DNA of 64,000 bases, taken from positions 2,232,001 through 2,296,000 of the forward strand of contig JAOVFP010000014.1 in assembly GCA_025738555.1 (NCBI GenBank), given 5' to 3'. Under the pieces are notes generated by a model. That model was not told the DNA's origin and did no database searches. It saw only the letters and a program-made list of their open reading frames with translations. Position numbers and translations under genes: made by a program. This document shows, one piece after another, positions 23,914 through 35,247 of the stretch (position 1 is the first letter of the stretch; each line of letters begins with the position of its first letter). The DNA comes from Cyathus striatus (lineage: Eukaryota; Basidiomycota; Agaricomycetes; Agaricales; Nidulariaceae).

Positions 23914-25752
23914 AGTTACTGCTGTACCGGATGACCATGCTTCAGCTAGTAAGCGCTCAATCTCGCTTAAGTGAAATTCTGAAACAAAGATCGTAATATC
24001 TAACCGAGAAGCCGCAGTGCCGGACACCGGAGCTCAATTATAATTGATGTGTTTGAGCGTGGTCGTTAGACTTTCCATAGATTTCGGCAAGCAGTATGCT
24101 CGCTTAGTATGTATATCATTATTTCGGCTCTTGTTCCTACTTATGTCTTTTACAGATTGCACAGCGCTTGGCTGACAATCGCGGAAAATTGAAGAACATG
24201 GCCGATGATAAGGTTCCTGCTATCTATGGACTCGAAAAACTGAACTACGACGAGTGCCGAAAATCTGTTCATGATCTATTAAAGCAAACCTCATACATAT
24301 ATGCAAGAAAATCGGTGCGTGTTTTTATTAATTCATTTCGCATTTTCTGCTTCTAATGTAATAATAGACTGGTGAGATCGACGGTAGAAAGCCATTCCAA
24401 CACCCCGTTATTATCTCGCTACTGCGAGACAGGATCTTCCAGGCAAAACGAAAACCTCTTATTGCCGATCATGTACATCGGTTCAAGTCCACGGTTATGG
24501 ATAGTGTTGGGAAGAATGAGCTCGAAATTCTGGCTGCGATGCTCGCTCTTATTGCAACAACGGTACGACTTATCTAGAGTTCAATTTTTGTATTATATTT
24601 ACTATTCCTTTAGGTATACGCATGCCTTAGAGATTGGAAAACTGGAGAGCTAAACTCACGCAGTGATTTTAATGCGGACTTTCTCACTGACGTATATAAG
24701 GGCCATATCGTATTCCTAGGTGATATCCTTAGTGGAAGCAAAGCTAAGTATCACCGTATGATGCACAACCTCTATGTTATCTCTGCGTATATCATTTTAC
24801 TACCTACCCTGTCTTATTGCTTATATATTTCTATTGCAGTACATGCTCAAAAAGCTCCCTTCCAGCCTCTAACAACGCTATAGGTCTCTTGAATTTTGAT
24901 GAGATGGAGGAGTAATTAGTATTTGGACTTCGTAATAATGCACCAACTATAATCAGTTTTAGTTATAGGCTATCTTGCTACTTGGACTTCATATTTTAGT
25001 TAATTCTACTTCATATCAACCTGGACTTACAGATTAATATTCTCACTACACAATATATTGATTTAATGTTTCTACTTTGTGTGAATTTTAATCCACTGCA
25101 CCTGTACACTCTAGAGTGCTGAATCAATGATGAATATACCATGTAAATTTTCGAAAATTATACAAAATTTTTAGCAAATCCTCAATAGTCTAGCTTAATA
25201 CTCGCGGGTTAATAGGCCAAGTTCTTTTTTAAGAGAATGGGAATAATCCATATAATCACAGTCATGCATTTAATATTGTTAATCTTTGCTTTATTTCAAA
25301 AATCGGAGTAAATTGTTGAGGATTGTGCAATATTATACTAAGTTATACATGTTGGATTTTCCTGATGCACCATTATGTGGATTCTGATAGAGTCTGCAGC
25401 TCTACAGATAGTAACCGAATTTCTACTTATGGTTTTATACATCTCACATGATAAACCTCCATATATTGTACTACTTGATTGTATTACACTGATAGTTGTA
25501 AGTTTTCAGTTTATGGCATGAATCTTGGTGCATTTCTAATCGCTCAGTTTGGATATAGGGTATCACATTCAACTCGATCGCTGTCTGTGTAAAACTCCAG
25601 TCACTCAAGGAGGCGGGAATGCAGACACAGGATGCAAATATCCCAGTTCAAACTATTGGGAGTATGCCTCTGCATAGCATTACAGTAAACATTATGAAAG
25701 AGATTGAGGATGACATGGAAGAATCTAAAAGGACACCTGAGTGTTCTGTATA

Positions 25753-27153
25753 ATGACATACTAGAGATAGGTTTTTGAAGGTAAGATAATTCGTCTTCAT
25801 TTTCAAAATGCAATTGTTTATTAGATTTTAAACTATAATTTGGATCTAGTGGATGACAATTGATCCGGTAATTGTCATATGGTTGTTGTTATTGGCGAAC
25901 AAGAGGGGATGAACATAGATTGCTAGCTAGTACTTTGTTACAAGTTGACAGACAACAGTGAAGATCATCAAAAATAAAGTAACGAGAGGGAAGTATGATG
26001 GATCGATGGGGATTGGATAGTAGTGACATGTGAAAGGTGGTTGGGGAATGCACCATGTATGCTGAGGGTTGTCATCAAGGAGTTGCATTGAGATGGCGTC
26101 CATGCAATCGGACAATGAGATGCAAGAAGTGAGACTCTGGGAGGGCACAGGCGAAGGTGATCTTCTAGAGAAATGACATGGCTCACAAGCCCATCTTATC
26201 CCCCACATTCTTGAGTTGTCTCATCAAGAATCTCACTAGCGCATACTCCAACCAAGGTTGAATCAGTGTGGACTCCCATGTTCCCCTGCTCCCCCCACCC
26301 TCCACTACATCCCCTCCACCCATCACGTATTTACCACCCCACATAACCTCCTCACCCCCATGTATCCTTCATCCTTCACGATCCCCCACCCCCACAGTCA
26401 CATCATCTTGAGGTCTGTCGTAGGTCAGGTATTGTTGTCTCGAGCATGATGTGTGGTTGAGGAAAGAGGTTGTCGAGTGGTATTGCAATAGCCAACGATA
26501 TGCGAGAGTGTGAGGGGAAGAAGGTTGGAAGGATGGTAGATGTGAGAGCATGGGATGACAGCTGCTAGGAGAGGAACGATGTTCGTACCATCTATCACGG
26601 CCTACTTCATCTTTATAACATTTACTCCCAAGTTCTCTTAGCCCCCTGCGCCATTCCTATCTCATTATCCACTTCCAATATCACATACTCCTCATCAGGA
26701 TTATCCTTCACACAAAAGGGATACCGGACTCTAGCATGTCCCAGTTTCATGAAAGCACAGTTTATGACGAGACTCTTGAGAGGATCTACAAGAACATTTG
26801 AAGACCACACTGTTATGTGTCCATGAGGTGCAAGGCTAGTAATTGACATTGTCACTGCACCTTGACCTTGGCTGAGACCATTAATGACATCATTGACCAA
26901 GATTGAGAATGCTTACCATATATACGCACTCTATACCTATCTGAGCTCTATAACCCATCGTTTCCAACCACCCACCCAGCTAGGAGTAGAACACCTGTTG
27001 TTCATCAGGCATAAGAACAAGCTGTGGAAAGATGTCGATAAAGATGGCTTACGTCAATTGAGGTAGATGTGCCAGAGCGAGACGTCAATAAACTATGTTT
27101 GGAACATGTTCGTCATTGGGGCCCTGGGAGGATAGTCACACAAACAAACAGAG
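25753..27153. repeat. downstream and next upstream modules, up to the KDZ-type insertion
   Basis: 25,760-26,200 matches 49,600-50,080 (AAAATAAAGTAACGAGAGGG, ATGATGGATCGATGGGGA). 26,430-26,600 carries one copy of the GAGG..GTCGTCGAG repeat. 26,620-27,153 matches the upstream module, ending at GATAGTCACACAAACAAACAGAG, which corresponds to GGCAATCACGGAAGCAAACAGAG at 19,352-19,376. The unit continues after the insertion at 35,248. No gene is seen. Confidence 0.7.
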
Positions 27154-27174
27154 GAGGTCTTTACGCTCGCCCCC

Positions 27175-27475
27175 CCCATTCTGTTTGGACTCCAGATGGA
27201 CTCCGTGGATTCCACAGACTATCTGGACGGACTTCAAGGATTTTCCAGATAGTCCGTGGAATCCAGCCGGACTCCAGCCAGACTCATTTTGGCTGCAAGT
27301 CCAGCCAATTTATTCAAATCTGGTCCTGTTCCAGTCCACCTGGAGTCTGCCTGGAGTCCACCAGGAATTCTTTCATTAGCTGGAGTCCGGCAAGTTTAGC
27401 AGGAATTCCGGCAGACTAAATCCATTCAGAACTCACCTGGACTCTGGTTGGAACTAGGTGGACACGGACTCTTCA
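27175..27475. repeat. left subterminal GGACTCC array
   Basis: Many copies of GGACTCCA, TGGAGTCC, GGATTCCA and TCCGGACT-like words occur in both orientations, mirrored by the array at 34,985-35,225 at the other end. Such arrays commonly hold transposase-binding sites; that role is inferred. Confidence 0.75.
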
Positions 27476-27544
27476 TTAGCCACTATTAGTATTACTAGCT
27501 TTTATTAGTATTAGCTACCTTTCATTTATTTCTAGTAAAAATAT

Positions 27545-27640
27545 GCAACAAGTAGGAATTGAACCCAGATTCAGCAGACAAGTCACGTGGACAACACGAA
27601 TGTATGCATTACCAATACACCAAAGGGTCAAATATTTCAT
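27545..27640 (-). repeat. tRNA-like sequence (possible SINE or tRNA relic)
   Basis: On the minus strand TTTGGTGTATTGGTAATGC resembles an A box and GGGTTCAATTCC, about 50 nt later, a B box. The acceptor arm cannot be paired, so it is not a working tRNA. No tail or target duplication could be defined. Confidence 0.35.
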
Positions 27641-28089
27641 AGAGACAATATGCTAGATAATCACCATATATTTCACTTTCCTAAAATGGTATGTCATTTT
27701 TCCCACCTCGTTTTTTCTTTCTCTCCCACGTCAACATGTCAAGCTCACATCGTCACCCTTCCCACATCGTCACCTTCTCATGTCATCGCCTCATGCTCTC
27801 TCCCACATTGTCACTCCAAGCCCCCTTTGCATGTCAGCGCCTCAAGACTCCTTCACATGTCGTCGCCTTAGGACCCCTTTCCATGTTGTTGCCCCATGCC
27901 CACCTCCCACATTGTCGCCCAAATCGACTCAAGTGCAAGATTGATAGCACAGCAAGATCGATAACATAGGGTATAGGTGCTGAGGTGTGAATGGTTGCGT
28001 GTGGGTGACCGCATACAAAACTACAGGTATGTATTTCCCCCTCCTTTCTCCTCTTCTCTTCTCACTACATGACAACGGGTGCTGTTTAT

Positions 28090-28760
28090 AGGCATGCCTC
28101 TCATCATCCCCCTCCCCTCCTTGTCCTTGTCTCACAAGTGATGAGGACAAGTGCTCTTTGCGCTTCCACTGCCACCTCGTCTGGCAAGTGACGAACATGC
28201 ATGCATCCATGCACATGTCCCCCTCCTCTCCACCCCAAGCGTCCTCTGTCCCCCCGTCATTCTCCCCCACCTCGTCTGGCTAGTGATGATTGTGTGTGTG
28301 TCCCCACGCACATCCCTCTCCTCTTCACCTCATATGTCCTCCGTCCTCCTGTTGTCCTCGCCCGTCCCCCCCTTGTCCTTGTCCTCATCCTCATCTTGCA
28401 AGTGACATGGACGAGCACTCATCCCCCCTCCTCTTCATCCCCCTCCTCGTCCTTGTCTTGCAAGTGATGTGGACAAGTGCTCATCCCCCTCCTTCTCATC
28501 CCCCCTCTTCCTCTTCCTCCTTGTCTTGCAAGTGATGAGGACAAGTGTCCATCCCCCTCCCCTCCATGCCTCCGCCTCTGCCTTGTATGCATGTCCCCCT
28601 CCTCTTCACCACTCCTTCCCCTTGTCTTGCAACTGACGAGTGCCGGTCCCCCCCCTCCTCCCATGCCTTGTCTCGCAAGTGATGAGGATGAGTGTGCTGT
28701 CCCCCCCTCCTCTGCTGTCTCCTTGTCTAGCAAATGATGAGCGTGGTCCCACTGTCCTTT
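28090..28760. repeat. strand-asymmetric pyrimidine minisatellite
   Basis: At least eight imperfect units of about 60-75 bp are built from CTTGTCTTGCAAGTGATGAGG, GACAAGTG and a run of TCCCCCTCC. CTTGTC and GACAAG bracket each core as a small inverted repeat. The long open frames on both strands here are by-products of the repeat. Confidence 0.8.
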
Positions 28761-29130
28761 CCCCCTGCCTCCTCCCCCTCCTTGTTTCCGTCATCTCTGT
28801 TGTCCCCTTTCCCCCCCTATCATGCTGTCCCTCCCCCCTCTTCTCCCTTTGTCTTCATGTGTGCTGTCAATGGGCCGAAGTAGATGGAAGGCTGTGTCTC
28901 CCTAAAATAGTTAGATAGTAATGTTGTATAGCCAATGACATGTAATATATATTTAGTAATGTTCAATGTAGCCTATAAAAGGCTGTATATTTTTAATTTT
29001 TTGATCATGAGAAATTGCTGTGCATCATCAGACTTCTAAGATTTTGGTTTGCATCAACCCCCCCCTCCTTCTCAACCCTCAACCACCACCACTATCTTGC
29101 TATCTCAAAGCATTTTAACACTTTTACACA

Positions 29131-31443
29131 CAATGGCTCCTTGTTGTTCCGCTCACTCTGCTACAACTCAGGCTTCTAGTATTACTCCTACTGAGTCTGC
29201 TTCTCTGTCAGTTGCTACACATGAAACTCATAGTGAGTCTTGCAAGTGTGGTACTTCTGCTGCCAATCTTACAGCCCAACCACCAACAAAGAAGCAGGCC
29301 ACAACCAACAAACCTATTACAGGTAATGAGGAGAGTGAAAATGCACAGGAAAAACAGAGTAAAAAAGTTGTAAAAGCCAAGAAAGCCAAAAAAACTCGGT
29401 ATGGTTTCATAACTTTCTTTCACTGCCTTGCTAATATTTTTTAGAAAAACTTCGGAACAGAAAAGAGCTGAGGATGCTGCTGCAGATGAAGAAGGTGTAC
29501 CTGACCTTACTGCATATGTATTACATATATTTATACAATATTTATGTACTAATAATACTTAGTGCTGAAAGGGTGCTGGAGGAAAGTGGCCTTCCTGTTG
29601 CCCCTCCAAAGCGGGGTCCATCTTCTGATGTACCTCAACCGGCAGCTCTGGTTTTCACTGTTACTCGTAAGTGCCATTCAGACATGAAAAAAGGTAAAGA
29701 AATATTCATTTATATGTATAAAATGTGTATCTAAACATTTATATCTTCTACAGTTGAAGAAGAACATGAATCAGATGGATATGATACCAATAATGAAAGT
29801 GAAAATAAAGGTTTGAATTGATAGCTTACACATATATTTACTAACACAAGTTATATTTCAGAAAATACTGAAGGTTCAACTGATGGATCAAATGCAGGTT
29901 GTGGAAATGAATCAGAACACAGTGATGGTAGGTGATATTAGCATCACATCTTTCAAGTCTGACAAAAAGTATACAGAAGATCACACCAGTAAGAATAAAG
30001 GTAAGAAAAATTCAGTAATGTTATAACTGTATTACTGTATTTAAGATCTTGAAAGGGAGTGATATCAGCATCGTATCTTCCAAGTCCAACAACAATTGTA
30101 CAGAAGACAGGACTAGTAAAGATAAAGGTATGGATTTTCAGTAATATTTGTATTTATACTGACTCAATGTTTGCAGAGGTAGATATTATCATGAATAGTC
30201 CACCAGTTAGTCCACCTCATACCACCAGTAAGCCAGGTACAGTCAAAACTGTGGACATTACCAATATTAGCCCCAAAGGTTCTTCAAGGAGTGAAGGTAA
30301 ACCTATCATTTGTATAAATATATATGTACTAACTCTAAGTAGGTGGCATTCTCAGAGGAAATGCACTTGGGAATCACCCAAATGCTGCTGACTTTCACAG
30401 TGCTGCTGAAAGCACTACTGTTGGTTTAGTTAAGGGGCAAGTATAGCTGTATATGTCTAATGCAGATCCAAGTACTGTTATGGTACCTGGAGTTGCTTCA
30501 TTTACATTGAAGCATAATCTTATGGCAACCATTGGGCCTGTCTTGAAGAAACTCAAAGACAGAGCTGAACATTTCTTTAGTATGTTTTCTTTCATATTTT
30601 ATTCATATACTAATATCATTTTAGCTGCTGATCGCTGTTTGTATGTTTACGAAAGTAAAGCCTGGAACATTCTTGGAAACTTTGAATCTGCTGTCAAGGA
30701 CGATGAGGAAGTTGACTGGCTAAAGATAGATGGCGAATTTATTTTGCCAATTCTGAGTGTAGCTATATATTTTATTCTTTTATTCTTGTACCATTTACTT
30801 ATATTGTGTTGCTTTATAGTCTGGATTTCAGCCAAATGCACCACTCTCCCTTGATATTGAGATGTATTCCATTCAGTCTAAGTCAGCTGGAAGCTCTGCA
30901 ACTAGCTCTCATGCTGTTTCTCACTCTCACACCCCTTCTCTTGTTCAAAGAGGTGGAATCTCAGAGCAACGTACTGAGGAACTTATTGATGTTCTAAAGG
31001 TTCCTGGGGACATTCTTGAGAGCACTGCACCTGGACTTTGAGTCACATACCAGAGGTATCTTGCCTGTATAAAGGCAGTTTCTGACCACAATACTATGGA
31101 CAAGAACAGGACTTGGCCAGTTGCCAAGGCCACAAAGAAAGAAATTATCACAGTCTTTGTCTCATCTTCAGCCTGGTATGAGAACTATTCAAACTTTGAT
31201 AAGATTGCAGATTTTCCAGCAATGCAGTCTTGGTTGGCTGAAGATGAGGATAGTCCTACTGATCTAGACCTTTGTGGCTTTGAAAGAGATTACTACATGT
31301 TTTTGGATTTGAAAAGATGGCTTAAGGAGAAGAAGGAGAAAAGGAAGGGAAATGGAAAGGGAAAGAGCAAGGAGGAGAATGGAGGTAAGGATGAGAAGGC
31401 TCATGAGGATAGGGAGGGATCAGGTTCAAGGAGGTGCAAGTAA
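29131..31443 (+). pseudogene. unknown multi-exon gene of the 8.1-kb transposon, upstream of the CxC gene
   Basis: Starts MAPCCSAHSATTQASS at 29,131. First exon 29,131-29,398, then a series of short introns (29,399-29,444; one at about 29,516-29,561; others at about 29,667, 29,812, 30,300, 30,580, 30,765). The N-terminal half is Lys/Glu/Ser-rich. The C-terminal half (KLKDRAEHFF, RTEELIDVLKVPGDI, VTYQRYLACIKAVSDHN, FERDYYMFLDLKRWLKEKKEK) looks like a structured, charged domain. One premature TGA lies at 31,039-31,041. I do not recognise the family. Its place next to the CxC gene, in the same orientation and inside the same TIRs, suggests it belongs to the element. Confidence 0.6.
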
Positions 31444-31492
31444 GTATATTGAACTCAAATTGTAATAGTTTACAATATGATTTTTCAGTTGG

Positions 31493-34400
31493 ATGGTAAC
31501 CTTTGAGACATATCTGTGGTGCTTAACCTGTATATGGGCTATATTCATGCCAGAAATCACTCAACATATTTTATTCTGGTTATTAATAATTTGGCTATTT
31601 CAATGGCTCCCAAGTGCAATACTAGTTCTATTTATTTTTATTCAACCAGTACTTGCAGCAGGAGAACAATCATTTCCTAACATCACATTTGATGTGTTCA
31701 GTAAATTTATTCTGTCAAATTTTGGTTCCAACATCACACTCTCTGCTACATTGGTTATATTGTTCTCTATGATTGATAATGTTGATTTGTTGAGTCTTCA
31801 TGCAAGACAGCAGAATGCAAAGTTAACAGGAGAAAAAAATGTTGATGCAACTGCACGGATTAAATCACCAGCTAGAGCTACCCAGGAAAAAATTGGCATG
31901 GACTCAGATGATCTCTTTGAAGATTATGAAATTAATGAACACACAACTTGAACAGGCAGATCTATTTTGTTAGACACTAAATTAAATGAAATGGCAAGAC
32001 TTCTGAAGTTGTATCCTTTCAATCAGGAGAGGAAAGTTTTTGAAGGTCAACTGAAACCTGTATCTCATGCTAGTATTGATCCTGTTCATATAATATCTCC
32101 TATAGCTGCAGAGTGTGAGACATGGAGCTGTAAAGGATGGGCACTACATGTGCATACTAAACTTAGAGATGTACCTAAAGCAACATTAATTAAAGGCTCA
32201 AAAATATTTGAACATGCTTATGTAGTATCAGGTGTTTGTGAAAAATGTAAAACATTATATTCTGCAGAACATGAATGAGCCTATGATGAAAAACAGGGAT
32301 ATTATATGGTTCATTTAAACTCTGCTAAATATCTGAAAGTAGGAAAAAAACTATGGGTAGATAGGGCATTTTCTCAAGGTGTTCTGAATGGTATATATAG
32401 CTTTCATGCATCTGCTGCAGCATATATGGAATATTGGAACAACAGTTTTGGAAATGGAGAGGAAATAAGCTGAAGACAAGTCTGGGAGGCTTTTATACAT
32501 GAATCAACACACATGGTTTCTGCAGGATCTGGTGTTAATTTTATTAGTCATGATAGACTTTCAATTACTGCATTAACAGAAGAAGCATTTGCAAGGTTGG
32601 GTGAAAATGGAAAAATACATGCATCACATAATCACAGCTGCTTAGAGTGTACACAGCCTTATAGAGAAACTCAAGACTCACTACCAAATGAGAGTGCAAC
32701 AGTTAAAATGGTAGTAATTGATGGGATTGTTATGGGACCACAGGTAATGCACAACTAAAACTAAACAATATTATACTAATACATATTTTAAGCACTGTGC
32801 ATATGACAATTGTTCCAATACTCTTGTAAACCATGGAGGAGGTGTATTTTGTGATGTTCACAACCAAGAATTTGGAGCAAGATGCTGTGTTCATGACTGT
32901 CAAAATCAAAAGATAGATAATACACAAGCTTGCAATGAGCACCAGGAAATGTGGCATAAATATAATTTAGAACATTGTATGGTGTAGACTTGTCTGAAGG
33001 TTGTACAGTTAAGTACCGAGCGTGACAGTGTCCAATCTGTCACTAGTGTTCTAAACGAGTTGTCGAGTTTCTTGAGAAGTGTTGAAGTAAGGTACAAGTC
33101 TTATAGGGTTATTAAGACTTGTATAGGATTTTAAGGGAAGTAGTGAAGGTGTGTTTAGTGAATTAAGGGTAGAAAATGCGAAGTTAGCTAAGGTTCTTGC
33201 CTGTGCAAGAGCTTTAGCTAATAATAAAACTGAGCAGTAATGAGTATTGGCTGGATAAGAACAGAAGTACACTAAGTTTCTACAGCTAGAAGCTTAGTGT
33301 GAATAACAGATAAGTGCTGAGTGTGAATCAAACTGGAATTGACTGAGGGATGTAGCTACATGAGGGGGGTTTATATACCTTTTAGAACTACCTAGGTAGA
33401 AATATGTACCATGATTAATAATACAGTAAGTAAGAATGATTTGTAGTAAAGGAATAAAGATAAAAGTAGAGGAATAAAGAAAAGAGGGAAGGAATATGTA
33501 TAAAGGGCATGTGGTGGCATCGGAAAAGGTAATATTGATGCGAGTGCTTTTGCCATAGGTTTTGATTGGTCAGCACTAAGTCACGTGCCTTTCGTTTTGG
33601 GAAGGTACAGTGTTAACTTTGGTGCGTCGGTTTTAGGATACTACTTAGCGCGTTAACTTTAGCACTTGCTGAATAATACTTGATTGATTAGTAATGATGC
33701 GGACTTCATCAGAATTTTGTAATGATCTTCGGAATAATCGAGGTGTGGAATATTGATAGTGTGCCGAGATCAGGGTACAGTGGGTAGGGTATGTTTTAAT
33801 TGGTTAAGGTAAGTACAGGGACCAGCAGACTATGTATATTAGGTAGTTTTGTACATAGGCCAGCAGGGTTCCCTACAACATAGTTCAGATTATTTAAATG
33901 GTGCACAAAGAATGCTTCGCAAACCAGCTGAAAATCCACCTTGGAATAAAAACCAAGGAAGATGTGTTCAGCAGCCTCATGATGAATCAGATACCAATAT
34001 TCCAAAGAAATCTCATTATTTTAGTGCCTCTCACTATTATTGTGTAGAAACAATATGTGCTCCATGTGGTGCTGTAATTGCATGGACAAAGTTTGTGAAG
34101 TCTGAGTCAACAACCAATATACTTAGGTTCTTAGAAGATGTTTTTCCTGATGAAGAATTAAGACCAGATTATATATGTATTGATAAGGCATGTGAACTTC
34201 TTTGAACAGCAGTTGCAAATGGAAGTTGGGTAGATTGGTTTAAAAGTAGCCGCTTTGTAGTAGATAGCTATCACTATACAAATCACAGCTCAGATGATTA
34301 TCTTTGTAGAAAGTGGTGTAATCCAGCACCACAAGATGGTTCTGCACCAAACCTTGTTTATATTGCACATGACAGAAATGGTGAAAGATATCACAAATGA

Positions 34401-34602
34401 GCATTCAATACACAAGCCTGTGAACAACTAAATTCATGGCTTGGTGGGTTTGAATCTATTATGAAATGTATCACTCCAAGCAACTTTAATTGGTTCATAC
34501 ATTCTATGACCTTTTATCATACTCAACAAGTAATAAAACAGCAGAACAGCCAAAACTTTAGTATTATTAGTGAAGATTTTGAACATGATGATGGTCTGTT
34601 GT
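31493..34602 (+). pseudogene. CxC5/CxC6 cysteine-cluster protein (KDZ-transposon associated), decayed
   Basis: The N-terminus is hydrophobic, then FEDYEINEHTT. A CxC5-like cluster includes CETWSCKGWALHVHTKL and GVCEKCKTLY. After an intron (about 32,742-32,792) a CxC6-like cluster has C..NTLVNHGGGVFCDVH, CCVHDC and ACNEHQEMWH. The C-terminal part (33,856-34,602) has YYCVETICAPCGAVIAWTKF, YICIDKAC, SYHYTNHSSDDYLCRKWC and FNTQACEQLNSWLGGFE, probably the catalytic core. Five premature stops (31,949, 32,276, 32,471, 34,203, 34,398) are all TGA, each where an Arg codon fits. An 873-bp insertion (32,983-33,855) also splits it. Confidence 0.75.
32983..33855. mobile_element. 873-bp LTR-like insertion in the CxC gene
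   Basis: It begins TGTAGACTTGTCTGAAGG and ends TTTTGTACA, with coding sequence stopping at EHC before it and resuming as GQQGSLQHSS after it. A TATAAAGGG motif occurs near 33,498. The flanks TATGG and TAGG are similar but not identical, so a solo LTR is likely but not secure. Confidence 0.5.
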
Positions 34603-34609
34603 AGAAGCA

Positions 34610-34975
34610 TTGGAAGATGTGGTAGAAGAGGCATCAGAAATAATAGGTGTGGGAAATATGGTAGAAGATGTGTCAGAAAATGTGGTACAAATGTAGTACA
34701 GAGATATCTGGTAGGAGAATAATAGGTGTGGGAAAATATTGTAGAAGAGGCATAGGAAGATGTGGTAGGGAGATAGTATGCTATCAGTACTGAAGGGTGT
34801 GGGAAAATGTAGTAAAGAGTAGTAGTGGTAGCATGTACTGAAGGGTGTGGGAAAATGTAGTAAAGAATAGTAGTGGTAGCATGTACTGAAGAGTGTGGGA
34901 AAATGTAGTAAAGAATAGTAGTAGCAAAGATGTAGTAGTGAGATAGTATGTTATCAATAGGTGTGGGAAAATACA
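34610..34975. repeat. minisatellite near the right end of the 8.1-kb transposon
   Basis: Imperfect units include GAAGGGTGTGGGAAAATGTA, AGTAAAGA.TAGTAGTGGT and AGCATGTACT, about 58 bp apart, three times from 34,787. Less regular GTGGTAGAAG units precede them. Noncoding. Confidence 0.7.
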
Positions 34976-34984
34976 CCTGGAGTC

Positions 34985-35225
34985 TTAAACAGAACTTACT
35001 TTAAAAAATACAAAGTCCATCAGGACTCCACCAGGACTCCATCAGGACTTCTTATATTCCAGCAGGATGTCATCAGGACAATATCTATTCCATCAGGACT
35101 CCATCCGGACTCCACCCGGACTCTGCCAGACTTCACTGGACTCCACCCAGACTCCACCAGATTCCATCAGGACTCTGCCGGACTCCACCTGGACTATCTG
35201 GCCTATATTGAGTCCGGACAGACTG
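34985..35225. repeat. right subterminal GGACTCC array
   Basis: More than ten CAGGACTCCA, CCGGACTCCA and CAGACTCCACC words lie just inside the right TIR, mirroring 27,175-27,475. Confidence 0.8.
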
Positions 35226-35247
35226 GGGGGGGGAGCATAAAGTACTG

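Larger units (their letters stand above)
22068..24079. mobile_element. 2.0-kb DNA element with about 167-bp terminal inverted repeats
   Basis: Ends are TATGGAAAGTCTAACGACC...; the arms are 22,068-22,234 and 23,914-24,079, and their differences are all transitions, mostly CG against CA/TG. GATTTC flanks both ends (22,062-22,067; 24,080-24,085). Removing the element restores the DUF6532 reading frame (GAT TTC GGC AAG). No transposase frame is present, so it is nonautonomous. Long TIRs would suit a Mutator-like family, but the 6-bp duplication is short for that. Confidence 0.85.
21207..24872 (+). pseudogene. DUF6532-type protein gene, 5'-truncated and split by a TIR element
   Basis: It begins at a splice acceptor (TTTTAG, 21,201-21,206), so the upstream exons were left behind. 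Exons read: 21,207-21,518 (acidic, DNDHEDT...EEDNKEDDEEDN); 21,575-21,652; 21,717-22,067 continuing after the nested element at 24,086-24,106; 24,156-24,314; 24,369 onward; then a last exon ending KKLPSSL-TAA at 24,870-24,872. The C-terminal half (FQHPVIISLLRDRIF, ALIATTVYACLRDWKTGE, YKGHIVFLGDILSGSKAKYHRMMHNLY) has the pattern of DUF6532, a basidiomycete domain of unknown function. No premature stop is seen outside the insertion. Confidence 0.65.
21156..25369 (+). mobile_element. 4.2-kb insertion in copy 2 carrying a DUF6532 gene fragment
   Basis: It interrupts CTATCCATTATGTGG (intact at about 49,228-49,242). CCA is present at both junctions (21,153-21,155 and 25,370-25,372), so the duplication is only 3 bp. 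The ends (GTCTTCATATATTG... and ...TTTTCCTGATGCA) are not inverted repeats. It may be a gene fragment pasted in at a break rather than a self-mobile element; a known transposon type cannot be assigned. Confidence 0.6.
20239..25752 (+). pseudogene. putative seven-helix membrane protein, copy 2, split by a 4.2-kb insertion
   Basis: The 5' part (20,239-21,155) starts MRHISDEKAFLVSAYLE and keeps exons 1-6 up to the codons for LLS. The 3' part resumes at 25,373 as the rest of SIMWILIESAALQIVTEF and runs to a TAA at about 25,752. Two splice donors present in copies 1 and 3 are lost by G to A: GTAAG is ATAAG after exon 2 (20,361) and GTATAAG is ATATAAG after exon 5 (about 20,890). The open frames that remain are otherwise undamaged, so decay is recent. 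The closest match is copy 3 (48,306-49,602). Confidence 0.9.
27154..35247 (+). mobile_element. 8.1-kb DNA transposon with CxC5/CxC6 gene (KDZ-associated type)
   Basis: The left end reads GAGGTC-TTTACGCTCGCCCC...CATTCTGTTTGGACTC. The reverse complement of the right end reads CCAGTAC-TTTATGCTCCCCCC...CAGTCTGTCCGGACTC. Flanks are AAACAGAG (27,146-27,153) and GAACAGAG (35,248-35,255), an 8-bp duplication with one difference. The empty site CAAACAGAGCG.GAC survives at about 19,370 and 46,910. Inside both ends are arrays of GGACTCCA-like motifs. It carries two decayed multi-exon genes. The interior is strongly depleted of CG compared with the gypsy element. Assignment to the KDZ (Kyakuja-Dileera-Zisupton) group rests on the CxC5/CxC6 clusters and is not proved. 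Confidence 0.8.

Noticed and set aside
21156..25369. Helitron interpretation of the 4.2-kb insertion
   Set aside because: The ends do not show TC at the start or CTRR with a hairpin at the end, and no Rep/helicase sequence is present.
27545..27640. Functional tRNA gene on the minus strand
   Set aside because: The acceptor and T arms cannot be paired properly.
28151..28737. Overlapping open frames on both strands in the C/T minisatellite
   Set aside because: Repeat-driven absence of stops; translations are Pro/Ser/Cys or Gly/Arg low complexity.
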